A DNA stretch of 64,000 nucleotides from an uncultured Eubacterium sp. (GCA_934561395.1 CAKTGF010000004.1:224397-288396); one strand, 5' to 3'. Positions 25,276-33,452 are shown, counted from the stretch's first letter. The notes: generated by a model from the letters alone, not told the origin. Numbers and translations: made by a program.

Positions 25276-26778
25276 TTAAACTCTTTGGCTGTTTTCATAA
25301 TCCTCCGGTGTGGGAGCCTGCTCAACAGGAAGAAGAATAGTAACAAGGGTACCCTTGCCCTCTATACTGTCAATATCAAGGCTGCCGCCGTGGAGGTTGA
25401 CTATTTCATTTGTAACCGCAAGGCCAATGCCTGAGCCACGCACGCTCAAATTGGCCTTGTAGAATTTTTCCTTAACATGGGGCAAATCCTCTGCGGATAT
25501 TCCCACGCCCTGGTCGGCTATGACAATCTGAACAAAGTCGCCCTTTTCGTTTTTAACAAATTCGGCTTTAACAAAAATTTTGCTGCCTGTGCGTGAATAT
25601 TTAAGTGCGTTATCCAAAATATTCATAAACACCTGCTTAAGCCTGTTAGCGTCTGCATTGGCAACCGATGGAACCTCGGGCACGCTGGTTCTGACATCAT
25701 AACCCTCACGCACCGCACGCTCACGGAAGGTAAACAGGGTTTCCTCCAGCTCTGCCAAAATATCCGTTTTTGCAAGGCGCAACTTCATTCTGCCGCTTTG
25801 CAGCCTTGAGAAATCAAGGAGTTCCTCAACAAAGCCCTCAAGCCTGCCTGCCTCGCTTACAATTACCTTTAATCCCCTTTGTGTGAGCGGGTCGACATTA
25901 TCCTGGTTGCCCAGGGTTAAAGTTTCGCCCCAGCCCTTAATAGAGGTGAGCGGAGTTCTCAGCTCGTGTGATATTGTGGATATAAAATCGTTTTTCATTT
26001 TATCGGCGGTGGCAATTTCCGCCGCCATAGTATTAATACTGTCGGCAAGGTCTCCGATTTCATCATTATATTGCTTTTCAATTCTTACATCAAGGTTGCC
26101 CTGGGCAATCAGCTTTGTAGCCTCGTTAATCTCCTTAACAGGGGTAATAATTGAACGGATAAAGAAACGGTTTGAAAAGATGATTATGCCCATTACAAAA
26201 ATAAAGCACGCCGCAACAATAACAATAATTGTGCCGATTTGGTTATCAACATTGCCCATAGTGGTCATAACCCTTATTGCGCCCATGGGCACATTGTCGC
26301 TGTTTTTAATAATTCGGGTTACCGCCATAACCTTTTGACCGTTGGAAAGCTTGCCCACAAATTTTGCGCTGCCCTCATCATTTTTCAAGGCGCTTTCAAA
26401 ATCGGGCATATCCTGAGTGTCAATGTTAAAGCCGCTTGATGATTTGATAACATTACCGTCAGAATCAATTACCCAAAGTGTTGTTCTGTCACGGTAGGAA
26501 TAAGATTCAATATATTCATCGGCCGATGCCTCAAGCGAGTTGCCCTCGTTAATATTGTTGGTAAAATAGCTCAATGCGCTTGTGGAGGCCGCCGAATTAA
26601 CAATATTTTCAACAGAATCGTAATAGTAGACTTTGATTGCAAAGGAGCAGGCAATAAAGGAGGCTAAAAACAAAACCGCAATAACGCCGATAATGTTAAT
26701 AAGCCAGCGCTTTGTAATACCCTCAACCTTTAAGGCTTTAAGCTTAGATATTAACTTTTCTCTTGAAGCCTTTTCCAT
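25276..26778 (-). CDS. Sensor histidine kinase
   Basis: A 500-aa membrane kinase: helix 1 (about 25-47), extracytoplasmic sensor (about 48-178; WVIDSDGNVIKSSSG indicates a dCache/PDC-like fold), helix 2 (about 180-201), HAMP (about 202-255), the dimerisation/phosphoacceptor motif SHELRTPLTSIKGW with His271, and an HATPase domain (N-box NILDNALKYS, DQGVGIS, GSGIGLAVT). It should phosphorylate the response regulator encoded just upstream. The ligand is unknown; the secreted lipoprotein at the head of the same gene run is a natural candidate partner. Confidence 0.93.
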   Translation of the reverse strand: MEKASREKLISKLKALKVEGITKRWLINIIGVIAVLFLASFIACSFAIKVYYYDSVENIVNSAASTSALSYFTNNINEGNSLEASADEYIESYSYRDRTTLWVIDSDGNVIKSSSGFNIDTQDMPDFESALKNDEGSAKFVGKLSNGQKVMAVTRIIKNSDNVPMGAIRVMTTMGNVDNQIGTIIVIVAACFIFVMGIIIFSNRFFIRSIITPVKEINEATKLIAQGNLDVRIEKQYNDEIGDLADSINTMAAEIATADKMKNDFISTISHELRTPLTSIKGWGETLTLGNQDNVDPLTQRGLKVIVSEAGRLEGFVEELLDFSRLQSGRMKLRLAKTDILAELEETLFTFRERAVREGYDVRTSVPEVPSVANADANRLKQVFMNILDNALKYSRTGSKIFVKAEFVKNEKGDFVQIVIADQGVGISAEDLPHVKEKFYKANLSVRGSGIGLAVTNEIVNLHGGSLDIDSIEGKGTLVTILLPVEQAPTPEDYENSQRV

Positions 26779-26799
26779 TAATCAATTACCTTCTGTAAA

Positions 26800-27513
26800 T
26801 TATTGTGCGTCTGTAATCCACTTGTAGCCCAAGCCCCAAATGGTAATAAGCCTTGTTGGGCTTGATGGGTTATCCTCAATTTTCATACGCAGGCGGCGAA
26901 TGTTAACATCAACAATTTTAACATCGCCGAAATAATTTTCGCCCCAAACCTGCTTTAAAATATCATTTCTTGAAAGAGCGGCATTGGGATTTTTAAAGAA
27001 ATATTCAATAATCTGAAATTCTACCTGAGTAAGCTCAATCATCTCGCCGTTTTTGGAAAGAGTGCGATTACGCAAATTTAATTCAAATTCATCAAGAACA
27101 ATGCTGTCGCCTGTGGTGTCGTTTTTCCTAAAGCCACGGGTCATTTCAACACGCCTGTAAATAGCGTCAACACGGGCCATAAGCTCGCTTGGGGAAAAGG
27201 GCTTGGTAACATAATCGTCTGCGCCGAAAAGCAAGCCGGTTACCTTATCCATTTCCTGGGTTTTTGCGCTGAGCATTATAATGCCCAAATCTGAGGAGCA
27301 TTTTCTGAGTTCCTTGCAAACTGCAAGGCCGTCAACCTCCGGCATCATAATATCAAGCACTGCAAGGTCAAAGCCCTGCTCATCCTCGTGGAACTTTTGA
27401 AGTGCAACAGCGCCGTTTTCGGCCTGCTCAACAGTGTAGCCGCTGCGAGTTAAATTGATAACAATAAACTCACGGATTGACTCCTCGTCCTCTGCTACAA
27501 GTACCTTTTTCAT
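26800..27513 (-). CDS. OmpR/PhoB-family response regulator
   Basis: A 237-aa two-component regulator. The receiver domain has acidic pocket AEDEE, phosphoacceptor Asp54 (AVLDIMMPEVDG), Thr/Ser near LSAKTQE and the conserved Lys in YVTKPFSPSEL. The C-terminal winged helix is typical (ELTQVEFQIIEYFFKNPN, VDVNIRRLRMKIED). AGGGGG precedes the ATG. It lies between a lipoprotein gene 12 nt upstream and its cognate kinase 21 nt downstream. Confidence 0.95.
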   Translation of the reverse strand: MKKVLVAEDEESIREFIVINLTRSGYTVEQAENGAVALQKFHEDEQGFDLAVLDIMMPEVDGLAVCKELRKCSSDLGIIMLSAKTQEMDKVTGLLFGADDYVTKPFSPSELMARVDAIYRRVEMTRGFRKNDTTGDSIVLDEFELNLRNRTLSKNGEMIELTQVEFQIIEYFFKNPNAALSRNDILKQVWGENYFGDVKIVDVNIRRLRMKIEDNPSSPTRLITIWGLGYKWITDAQ

Positions 27514-27524
27514 AAACTTACCCC

Positions 27525-28829
27525 CTAATTAACTGATTTTAAATTTTGCTTTAAATTGTCAATAGTGATGATTATATCCTTATCCGTGCCGACCTTGGCA
27601 AGGTAATAATATCCCGAATTATCAAGAACCACCGAATAATCCTCATAATCAGCCTCGTTATACACCGCCTTTAAAACAGGCATTACGGAAACAATGGCTT
27701 TTTTGGTTAATTTGTTATAAAGGGTCATTTCCCTTCTGTCTTTGTCGTATGAAGCGGTAATTTTGCTGACATCGTTAACGGGCAAAATAATATGGTAGCC
27801 GTCCTGCTGAACAAAATAGGAATAATTTGTGTGCACCAAGGTGGTGTTTTTATAAATCATCCAGTCAATTGCGGAAACCTCATTAGGCAGGCCCTTAACC
27901 GTTGTGTTGGTGGGAATGTCGATTAAGCCGTCGTCATTAATATCAACGCTGTTAATAATTGACTTTCTTGTTGTTGAGCTTGTTCTGCCGCTGTAATAGC
28001 TGTAAAACGGAGAAACGATTGTGTCATAGGAATTTGACCAATAAATAACTTCCGTCAGCATTGAGTGGCCGTCAGAGCCGATAGCGTCCGCATAAACACG
28101 AACATCATCCTCTGCGTATTCAATTTGAACATTGGTGTATGATGTAATGTGAGAATCCAGCTTGGTGTCGCCCAACAGGCTCATTTTGTTATCGGCAAAG
28201 GAATAAAGTTCCGCCTTTGCACCCATTGAGGACGAGGTGTTGATTTCAAACAGCATAAGCTCGTCGATTTTATCACTGTTCATATCAACACAAATGTAAT
28301 TGTTGATAGTAATGCTGTTGGCGACAGGAGTAAGAGCATAGTCGCTTTCGTCATTGCCGATAGAATATATAACAAGCTGGTGGTTGGTTGAATTGGGAAG
28401 AGCATCCCAACAAATTAAGACTTCCTCCTTGCCGTCGCCGTTAACATCGTTAAAATCAAGGGAATGAATATCCTTACCCTCCCCTGCAATGCTTTCAACC
28501 GACTGCCAAATGCCGTCGTTAATATCTAAAATTGCAAGGTTGATGGTGCCTAATTTATCGGCAGGCTCGTAAAAGGCAAAAGCCTCATCACGGTCGTCGC
28601 CGTCAATATCATAAAAATTATAAGAGGTTACAAAATTGCCCGTGTTTGGATTTTTAAGCGAATAGCCGTTGGGGCATAAATTATCCATAGCCTTTTGAAT
28701 ATCGGCATTTTCCCCAAATGGAGAAACGGGAGAAATCAGTTCATCAATAGACGAGGCTATTTTAAAGCTACATCCCGAAAAAAGAGTACACACAAGAAGA
28801 AGACACAGCAATATTTTAATATATTTCAA
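27525..28829 (-). CDS. Lipoprotein with FG-GAP/VCBS-like repeats, in two-component operon
   Basis: A 434-aa exported lipoprotein: signal peptide with lipobox LFSGC, so anchored on the outer face of the membrane. The body carries repeated Asp-rich motifs typical of calcium-binding FG-GAP/VCBS propeller repeats (YDIDGDDRDEAFAFY, NDVNGDGKEEVLICWD, VDMNSDKIDELMLFE, VDINDDGLIDIPTN). The preferred start is TTG 28829, 7 nt after AAGGGGG; the frame is open upstream to 28967 but that stretch is AT-rich non-coding sequence with the promoter. It heads the run with the response regulator and kinase genes and could be the sensory accessory or a target of that system (inference). Confidence 0.8.
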   Translation of the reverse strand: MKYIKILLCLLLVCTLFSGCSFKIASSIDELISPVSPFGENADIQKAMDNLCPNGYSLKNPNTGNFVTSYNFYDIDGDDRDEAFAFYEPADKLGTINLAILDINDGIWQSVESIAGEGKDIHSLDFNDVNGDGKEEVLICWDALPNSTNHQLVIYSIGNDESDYALTPVANSITINNYICVDMNSDKIDELMLFEINTSSSMGAKAELYSFADNKMSLLGDTKLDSHITSYTNVQIEYAEDDVRVYADAIGSDGHSMLTEVIYWSNSYDTIVSPFYSYYSGRTSSTTRKSIINSVDINDDGLIDIPTNTTVKGLPNEVSAIDWMIYKNTTLVHTNYSYFVQQDGYHIILPVNDVSKITASYDKDRREMTLYNKLTKKAIVSVMPVLKAVYNEADYEDYSVVLDNSGYYYLAKVGTDKDIIITIDNLKQNLKSVN

Positions 28830-28895
28830 ACCGATTCCCCCTTCTGAATGTAACTGCTTTGTTTTATATAATATAGAAATTATAATATGTAGAAC

Positions 28896-28904
28896 ATTAT
28901 AGCA
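28896..28904 (-). promoter_or_regulatory. Extended -10 promoter of the lipoprotein-RR-HK operon
   Basis: TGCTATAAT on the minus strand (TATAAT at 28896-28901, TG two bases upstream). No good -35 is seen at the right distance, as is usual for extended -10 promoters. Confidence 0.55.
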
Positions 28905-28983
28905 GAAAATTGTTACAAAATAAATAGCTAATTTGCAAAAAATAACAATAATATTACAAAAATGCATAAATATAGCGGCAAAA

Positions 28984-29012
28984 ATAAAAACTGCGTTAAA
29001 AAACGCAGTTTA
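28984..29012 (-). terminator. Terminator after the 51-codon gene
   Basis: Stem AAACTGCGTT / AACGCAGTTT (28988-28997 / 29002-29011), loop AAAA, followed on the minus strand by TTTTTATTTTT. Confidence 0.85.
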
Positions 29013-29034
29013 AAAAATTACATATTAATAAAAA

Positions 29035-29190
29035 TTAACCGAAAATATCATACTTATCATCATTATCAAGGCCGTTATCGGTATTGCTGCCGCTGCCCTC
29101 AGGGTCAGATGTATCAATTGTAAGAACATAGCCCTGAACAGAAGAATATGATCTTACTTCGATTTCAGGTTGTGAATAATACTTTTTCAT
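29035..29190 (-). CDS. Small acidic peptide gene (51 aa), own promoter and terminator
   Basis: An ATG at 29188-29190, 7 nt after a near-perfect AAGGAGG, opens a 51-codon frame: MKKYYSQPEIEVRSYSSVQG, then a Ser/Asp/Gly/Asn-rich segment (SDPEGSGSNTDNG) and the end DDKYDIFG. It has a sigma-A promoter (29225-29253) and an intrinsic terminator, so it is very probably expressed. The MKKY.QPEIEVR start resembles many short uncharacterised Clostridia peptides; there are no Cys residues and no modifying enzyme nearby, so a RiPP role is not supported. Function unknown. Confidence 0.8.
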   Translation of the reverse strand: MKKYYSQPEIEVRSYSSVQGYVLTIDTSDPEGSGSNTDNGLDNDDKYDIFG

Positions 29191-29224
29191 AATCTTCCCT
29201 CCTTATGCTCCTATTGCACATAAT

Positions 29225-29253
29225 AATATAGCAAAACTTGTACTCAAAATCAA
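29225..29253 (-). promoter_or_regulatory. Promoter of the 51-codon gene
   Basis: TTGATT (29248-29253), 17-nt spacer, TATATT (29225-29230) on the minus strand; start expected near 29218. Confidence 0.7.
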
Positions 29254-29377
29254 CAATAAAATCAACTTTGTATTCAACAATGCAAAGAGCTGCATATCTT
29301 GGATGCTTTTTTGTGTATTTTAACTAAATATAAACTGCATTACAGGTTATAACAAATTGATATTTGGTGCTTATCTC

Positions 29378-29414
29378 TAAAACAAAACAACCGCAAGCAG
29401 GGACTCACGGTTGT
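29378..29414 (-). terminator. Terminator of the candidate small RNA
   Basis: ACAACCG / CGGTTGT stem (29387-29393 / 29408-29414) with 14-nt loop; on the minus strand it is followed by TTTTGTTTT. Confidence 0.65.
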
Positions 29415-29465
29415 ATTGTAGGTGGATTGGAGTAATTTTAAAGATAACCGGATAGAGGAGAAACA

Positions 29466-29582
29466 ATGAAAAGAGAAATATGTAACCGACTCCGAATTTG
29501 GCATAGACCAAACGAGCCGGAGAGGCTCTTAAGTTATCTTCCACCTGAAGAGGAAAATGAAAACTATCAATCTATGCTTTGA
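29466..29582 (+). CDS. Possible 38-codon ORF inside the structured element
   Basis: ATG 29466, 5 nt after GAGGAG (29455-29460), opens 38 codons (MKREICNRLRIWHRPNEPER... ending YQSML). The ribosome site is good, but no + strand promoter or terminator is evident and the whole frame lies in strongly base-paired sequence, so it may be fortuitous. Confidence 0.25.
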   Translation: MKREICNRLRIWHRPNEPERLLSYLPPEEENENYQSML

Positions 29583-29704
29583 GTATATCCGATAATCTTT
29601 AACAAAACATTATTTTAAATTAAACAAATTCGTACTATTTTGTAAATAAATTGTTACCTTTGGGCAAAAATCAAGTTTTTCCCATATTTTTGCACATTGC
29701 AGGT

Positions 29705-30763
29705 TTAAATAATGGTTCCGCCGCCGAGAACATAGCTGCCGTCATACAGTACAACCGCCTGCCCTGCCGTTGCGGCTCTTATAGGGTTATCAAATTCAAC
29801 AACCACCCTGTCGCCCTCAACCCAGGCGGTGCAGGGCTGCTCGGTCATATTATACCTGGTTTTTGCGGCACATTTAATTTTACCATCGGGCTGCGGAGCA
29901 ATCCAGTTAAAATCATCGGCAAAAACGGTGGTGGTCATTAAATCCTCATTACTGCCCACAACCACTGTGTTTTCCTCAATATTTTTAGAAACTACATACA
30001 CCGGCTTGCCTGCCGCAAGACCCAAACCCTTGCGCTGACCGATTGTATATCTGATTATTCCGTTATGCTCGCCCAAAACATTGCCCTCGGTGTCAACAAA
30101 CTTGCCCTTAGGATAGTTTTTGCCGTTATGCCCCTCAATAAACTTTGCATAATCTCCGTCCGGAACAAAGCAAATATCCTGTGAGTCACGCTTACGAGCA
30201 TTAATAAAGCCGTTTTCCTCGGCAATTTTGCGTATTTCGCTTTTTGAATACTTGCCAAGGGGAAACAGCGTGTGCGCCAGCTGCTCCTGGGTCATTGAAT
30301 AAAGCACATAGCTTTGGTCCTTTGACAAATCAACACCCTTTTTAAGGTAATATCTGCCGTCCTTATATTCAATATCTGCGTAATGCCCCGTTACCACATA
30401 ATCGTATTGCAACTCCTTCATACGCTGCATAAGCTTTTCAAACTTTAAATGCCTGTTGCAGTCAATGCAGGGGTTGGGTGTTCCCCCAAGCTCATAGGTT
30501 TTAATAAATTTATCAATAACCTTTTGCTCAAATTCATCCTTAAAATTGAAAACATAGTAAGGCATACCCAGCCGTGTTGCAACAGAGCGTGCATCCTCAA
30601 TATCGTCAAGTGAGCAGCAGGTTTTTTCCCTACTGACGCCTATATCGTCATTATCATAAAGCTTCATTGTGGCGCCGATGCACTCGTAGCCCATTTGTTT
30701 AATAAAAAAAGCGGCAACGCTGGAATCAACACCGCCGCTCATAGCAATTATTGCTTTTTTCAT
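29705..30763 (-). CDS. mnmA: tRNA-specific 2-thiouridylase
   Basis: A 352-aa enzyme that thiolates U34 of Lys, Glu and Gln tRNAs using persulfide sulfur. It has the PP-loop MSGGVDSSVAA (residues 8-18), the catalytic Cys99 in GGTPNPCIDCNRHLKF and the second catalytic Cys198 in SQDICFVPDGDYAKF, plus the C-terminal beta-barrel. It is the last gene of iscS-iscU-nadA-mnmA, so the sulfur donor is encoded in the same operon. Confidence 0.96.
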   Translation of the reverse strand: MKKAIIAMSGGVDSSVAAFFIKQMGYECIGATMKLYDNDDIGVSREKTCCSLDDIEDARSVATRLGMPYYVFNFKDEFEQKVIDKFIKTYELGGTPNPCIDCNRHLKFEKLMQRMKELQYDYVVTGHYADIEYKDGRYYLKKGVDLSKDQSYVLYSMTQEQLAHTLFPLGKYSKSEIRKIAEENGFINARKRDSQDICFVPDGDYAKFIEGHNGKNYPKGKFVDTEGNVLGEHNGIIRYTIGQRKGLGLAAGKPVYVVSKNIEENTVVVGSNEDLMTTTVFADDFNWIAPQPDGKIKCAAKTRYNMTEQPCTAWVEGDRVVVEFDNPIRAATAGQAVVLYDGSYVLGGGTII

Positions 30764-30784
30764 ACCAATTAAATCCTAAAATTA

Positions 30785-31699
30785 TTAACCAAGTCTTATC
30801 ATTTCGTCAATGCAACGCTTTGCACCGATACGAACATCCTCGTCAAGTTCAATAACATCGCCGAAGGTGCCCTTGCAGCAATTAAGCACATCAACAAGGG
30901 TGGTTGCGGCCATATTGTGGCACACGCAATCCTTTGAAAGCGGATAAAAGCTTTTATCCGGGCATTCAAGCTGAAGGTGCTTTACAATGCTGTTTTCAGT
31001 GCCGATGATAAATTCCTTAGCATCGCTTTTTCTCGCAAAATTCATAATGCCTGTTGTTGAGCCCACATAATCGGCCATTTCAACAACCTCTTCAACACAT
31101 TCGGGATGAACAAGGAACAAAGCGTTTGGATGAGCCTGTTTTGCTTTTTCAACATCGCTTTTGCCCATTCTTGCATGGGTGGGGCAACCTCCCGAAAGGA
31201 GCTTGAATTCCTTTTCAGGCAGCTGTTTTGCAATGTAGGAGCCCAAATTTCTGTCAGGAATGAACAGGATTTTATCGCTGTCAAGCTGCTTGCAGATTTT
31301 AAGGGCAGAGGATGATGTAACGCAAACATCACACACGGTTTTAAGCTCAGAGGTGGTGTTAATATACGCAACAACAGTATAATCGGGGTATTTAAGCTTA
31401 ACCTGCTCGATTATATCCTTATCCATCATTTCTGCCATGGGGCAGCCTGCGTTTGGGTTTGACAAAATAACATTTTTATCAGGGGACAGAATTTTAACCG
31501 TTTCAGCCATAAAACGAACGCCGCACATAATAACGTTTTTATTTTTAACCTTTGTGGCAGAAACCGCCAAGGCGAAGCTATCGCCTACAAAATCGGCAAC
31601 CTCAAGTATATCGGGAGATTGATAGCAATGTGCTAAAATGCAAATATCCTTCTCCTTTTTAAGCCTTAAAATTTCCTCTTGTATTTCTTTAATTCCCAT
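30785..31699 (-). CDS. nadA: Quinolinate synthase
   Basis: A 304-aa 4Fe-4S enzyme condensing iminoaspartate with dihydroxyacetone phosphate to quinolinate, the first committed product of NAD synthesis. The start KDICILAHCYQSPDILEVAD is diagnostic, and the three cluster Cys lie in IMCGVRFMAETV, DVCVTSSSALKI (or the adjacent VCDVC) and DCVCHNMAATT. Neither nadB nor nadC is adjacent, so iminoaspartate must come from elsewhere. Its place between iscU and mnmA fits its need for cluster assembly. Confidence 0.95.
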   Translation of the reverse strand: MGIKEIQEEILRLKKEKDICILAHCYQSPDILEVADFVGDSFALAVSATKVKNKNVIMCGVRFMAETVKILSPDKNVILSNPNAGCPMAEMMDKDIIEQVKLKYPDYTVVAYINTTSELKTVCDVCVTSSSALKICKQLDSDKILFIPDRNLGSYIAKQLPEKEFKLLSGGCPTHARMGKSDVEKAKQAHPNALFLVHPECVEEVVEMADYVGSTTGIMNFARKSDAKEFIIGTENSIVKHLQLECPDKSFYPLSKDCVCHNMAATTLVDVLNCCKGTFGDVIELDEDVRIGAKRCIDEMIRLG

Positions 31700-31715
31700 A
31701 GTAAATAATCCTTAA

Positions 31716-32144
31716 TCAGTCATCGTGATCCTCATCAAGCATTGCAAAGGTTTCAGGGTCGTATGCAATGCCCTTACGGTCATAATAATCTTTAACAGCG
31801 GCTTTGATTGCCTCCTCTGCAAGAACAGAGCAGTGCACCTTAATCGGCGGTAAACCATCAAGTGCCTCAACAACTGCCTTGTTTGTAAGCTCAAGTGCCT
31901 TGCTGATTGGCTGACCCTTAATTAATTCGGTAGCCATTGAGCTTGACGCAATAGCGGAAGCGCAACCAAAGGTGTTAAACTTAACGTCGGTAATAACATT
32001 GTTATCATCAACCTTAAGATAAATTTTCATAATATCGCCGCACTTAGCGTTGCCAACCTCGCCAACGCCGTCGGCATCTTCTATTTTACCAACATTTCTT
32101 GGATTTGTAAAGTGGTCCATTACCTTTTCTGAATAAAGTGCCAT
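31716..32144 (-). CDS. iscU: Fe-S cluster scaffold protein, NifU/IscU type
   Basis: A 142-aa scaffold on which clusters are built. The start YSEKVMDHFTNPRNVGKIED is typical, and the three ligand Cys are in GNAKCGDIMKIYLKV, NTFGCASAIASSSMA and IKVHCSVLAEEAI. The C-terminal tail is acidic with His (LDEDHDD). The ATG overlaps the iscS stop by one base (TAATG). Confidence 0.95.
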   Translation of the reverse strand: MALYSEKVMDHFTNPRNVGKIEDADGVGEVGNAKCGDIMKIYLKVDDNNVITDVKFNTFGCASAIASSSMATELIKGQPISKALELTNKAVVEALDGLPPIKVHCSVLAEEAIKAAVKDYYDRKGIAYDPETFAMLDEDHDD

Positions 32145-33328
32145 TACTTAATTACCTCGCCTTTCTCAATTCGTTCCCAAACGGGAGAAATAGATCTTAA
32201 ATAAGGTACAACCTCGTGTATTGTTTTAATAATTAAATCAACATCCTCGTCTGTGTTTTCCTCGCTCAGTGACAATCTTAACGAGCCGTGTGCAAATGCA
32301 ACCGGCACACCCATAGCAAGAAGAACATGTGATGGGTCAAGTGAGCCTGATGTGCAGGCAGAGCCTGAAGATGCGCAAATGCCCTTTTGGTCAAGAAGCA
32401 GCAAAAGGCTTTCACCCTCAATGCCCTCAAAATACATATTAACAGTACCAGGCAGGCGCTTGGTTAAATCGCCGTTAACATAGGCCCTGTCAATATCCTT
32501 AATGCCGTCAATAATTCTGTCCCTAAGTCTTGAAACATAGGCAGCGTTTTTATCAAGATTTGCAACAGCGTCCTCCATAGCGGCAGCCATACCCATAATT
32601 GCAGGGAGATTTTCTGTGCCGGCACGCTTGTTGCGCTCCTGTGCGCCGCCGTTAATAAGGTTTTGAAGCGGGATTCCCTTTCTGCAATAAAGAACGCCGA
32701 TACCCTTTGGGCCATGGAACTTGTGAGCAGAAACTGAAAGCATATCAATATTCATAGCCTTAACATCAATTTCAATGTGGCCAACAGCTTGAACTGCATC
32801 CGTATGGAAAACAACGCCCTTTTCCTTGCATAAAGCGCCGATTTCAGCCACAGGCTGAACTGTGCCTACCTCGTTATTAGCAGACATAATTGTAACAAGT
32901 GCAGTATCCTCACGGATAGCGTTTTTCAAATCGTCAAGCCTTACAATGCCTTCTTTGTAAACATCCAGCAGTTGAATTTCAAACCCTTCTTTAGCCAGCT
33001 TGTCTAATGTGTGCAAAACTGCGTGGTGCTCAAATTTTGAGGAAATAATATGTTTTTTGCCACGCCTTGCGCCGTTGTAGGCAGCGGTTAAAATGGCTTG
33101 GTTATCAGCCTCTGAACCGCCTGACGTAAAATAAATTTCGTTAGGAGATGCATTAAGGCACTTAGCCACACGTTCCCTTGCATCAACAAGATATTCCTTT
33201 GCGATTTGACCAATATGGTGCAACGACGACGGATTGCCGTAAACATCCTGCATAAAGGGCATCATAGCCTTTAATGCATGGTCGGACAGCCTGGTGGTTG
33301 CAGCATTATCAACATAAACAGTATTCAT
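32144..33328 (-). CDS. iscS: Cysteine desulfurase, NifS/IscS type
   Basis: A 394-aa PLP enzyme releasing sulfur from cysteine as a persulfide. The PLP Lys lies in SVSAHKFHGPKGIGVLYC, the N-terminal motif is YVDNAATTRLS, and the active Cys lies in CASSGSACTSGSLDPSH. Start: the ATG at 33328 is spaced 9 nt from AAGG, whereas the ATG at 33334 is too close. First gene of the iscS-iscU-nadA-mnmA operon. Confidence 0.95.
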   Translation of the reverse strand: MNTVYVDNAATTRLSDHALKAMMPFMQDVYGNPSSLHHIGQIAKEYLVDARERVAKCLNASPNEIYFTSGGSEADNQAILTAAYNGARRGKKHIISSKFEHHAVLHTLDKLAKEGFEIQLLDVYKEGIVRLDDLKNAIREDTALVTIMSANNEVGTVQPVAEIGALCKEKGVVFHTDAVQAVGHIEIDVKAMNIDMLSVSAHKFHGPKGIGVLYCRKGIPLQNLINGGAQERNKRAGTENLPAIMGMAAAMEDAVANLDKNAAYVSRLRDRIIDGIKDIDRAYVNGDLTKRLPGTVNMYFEGIEGESLLLLLDQKGICASSGSACTSGSLDPSHVLLAMGVPVAFAHGSLRLSLSEENTDEDVDLIIKTIHEVVPYLRSISPVWERIEKGEVIK

Positions 33329-33350
33329 AATCATTCACCTTTTACTTAAT

Positions 33351-33367
33351 CCTATAAACTTAATAGG
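33351..33367. promoter_or_regulatory. Dyad in the iscS leader, possible operator
   Basis: Perfect inverted repeat CCTAT-N7-ATAGG just downstream of the expected transcription start. Its position suits a repressor such as an Rrf2-family protein, but no regulator gene is nearby. Confidence 0.4.
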
Positions 33368-33380
33368 TTTTTCCGCATAT

Positions 33381-33409
33381 AATATATACTTTATTTCCTA
33401 CTTTGTCAA
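33381..33409 (-). promoter_or_regulatory. Promoter of iscS-iscU-nadA-mnmA
   Basis: TTGACA (33404-33409), 17-nt spacer, TATATT (33381-33386), on the minus strand. Confidence 0.8.
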
Positions 33410-33452
33410 TAGGGTTTTAAATTATTTTGCCTGATAATGTAAAAAACATTCA

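Larger units (their letters stand above)
29378..29600 (-). ncRNA. Candidate structured small RNA with intrinsic terminator
   Basis: No convincing protein gene fills 29191-29704. Within it, 29440-29454 is complementary to 29586-29600 (13 of 15 pairs as DNA; 14 of 15 on the minus strand counting a G-U), and 29501-29507 to 29571-29577 (7 of 7), nested inside. Short hairpins at 29513-29527 (GAGCC/GGCTC) and 29538-29550 (CTTC/GAAG) fit too. On the minus strand the element is followed by a terminator (29378-29414). A long closing stem with internal loops and ~200-nt length is reminiscent of 6S RNA, but I see no diagnostic 6S sequence. Strand and identity are inferred. Confidence 0.5.

Noticed and set aside
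27525..28967. Longer lipoprotein starting at 28967
   Set aside because: The extra codons run through the extended -10 promoter and would hide the signal peptide; the TTG at 28829 has an AAGGGGG site.
29035..29190. RiPP precursor
   Set aside because: No Cys, no double-Gly leader and no modification or export genes nearby.
29191..29704. T-box, SRP RNA, RNase P RNA or tmRNA
   Set aside because: None of the diagnostic sequences of these RNAs is present; 6S remains possible only by shape.
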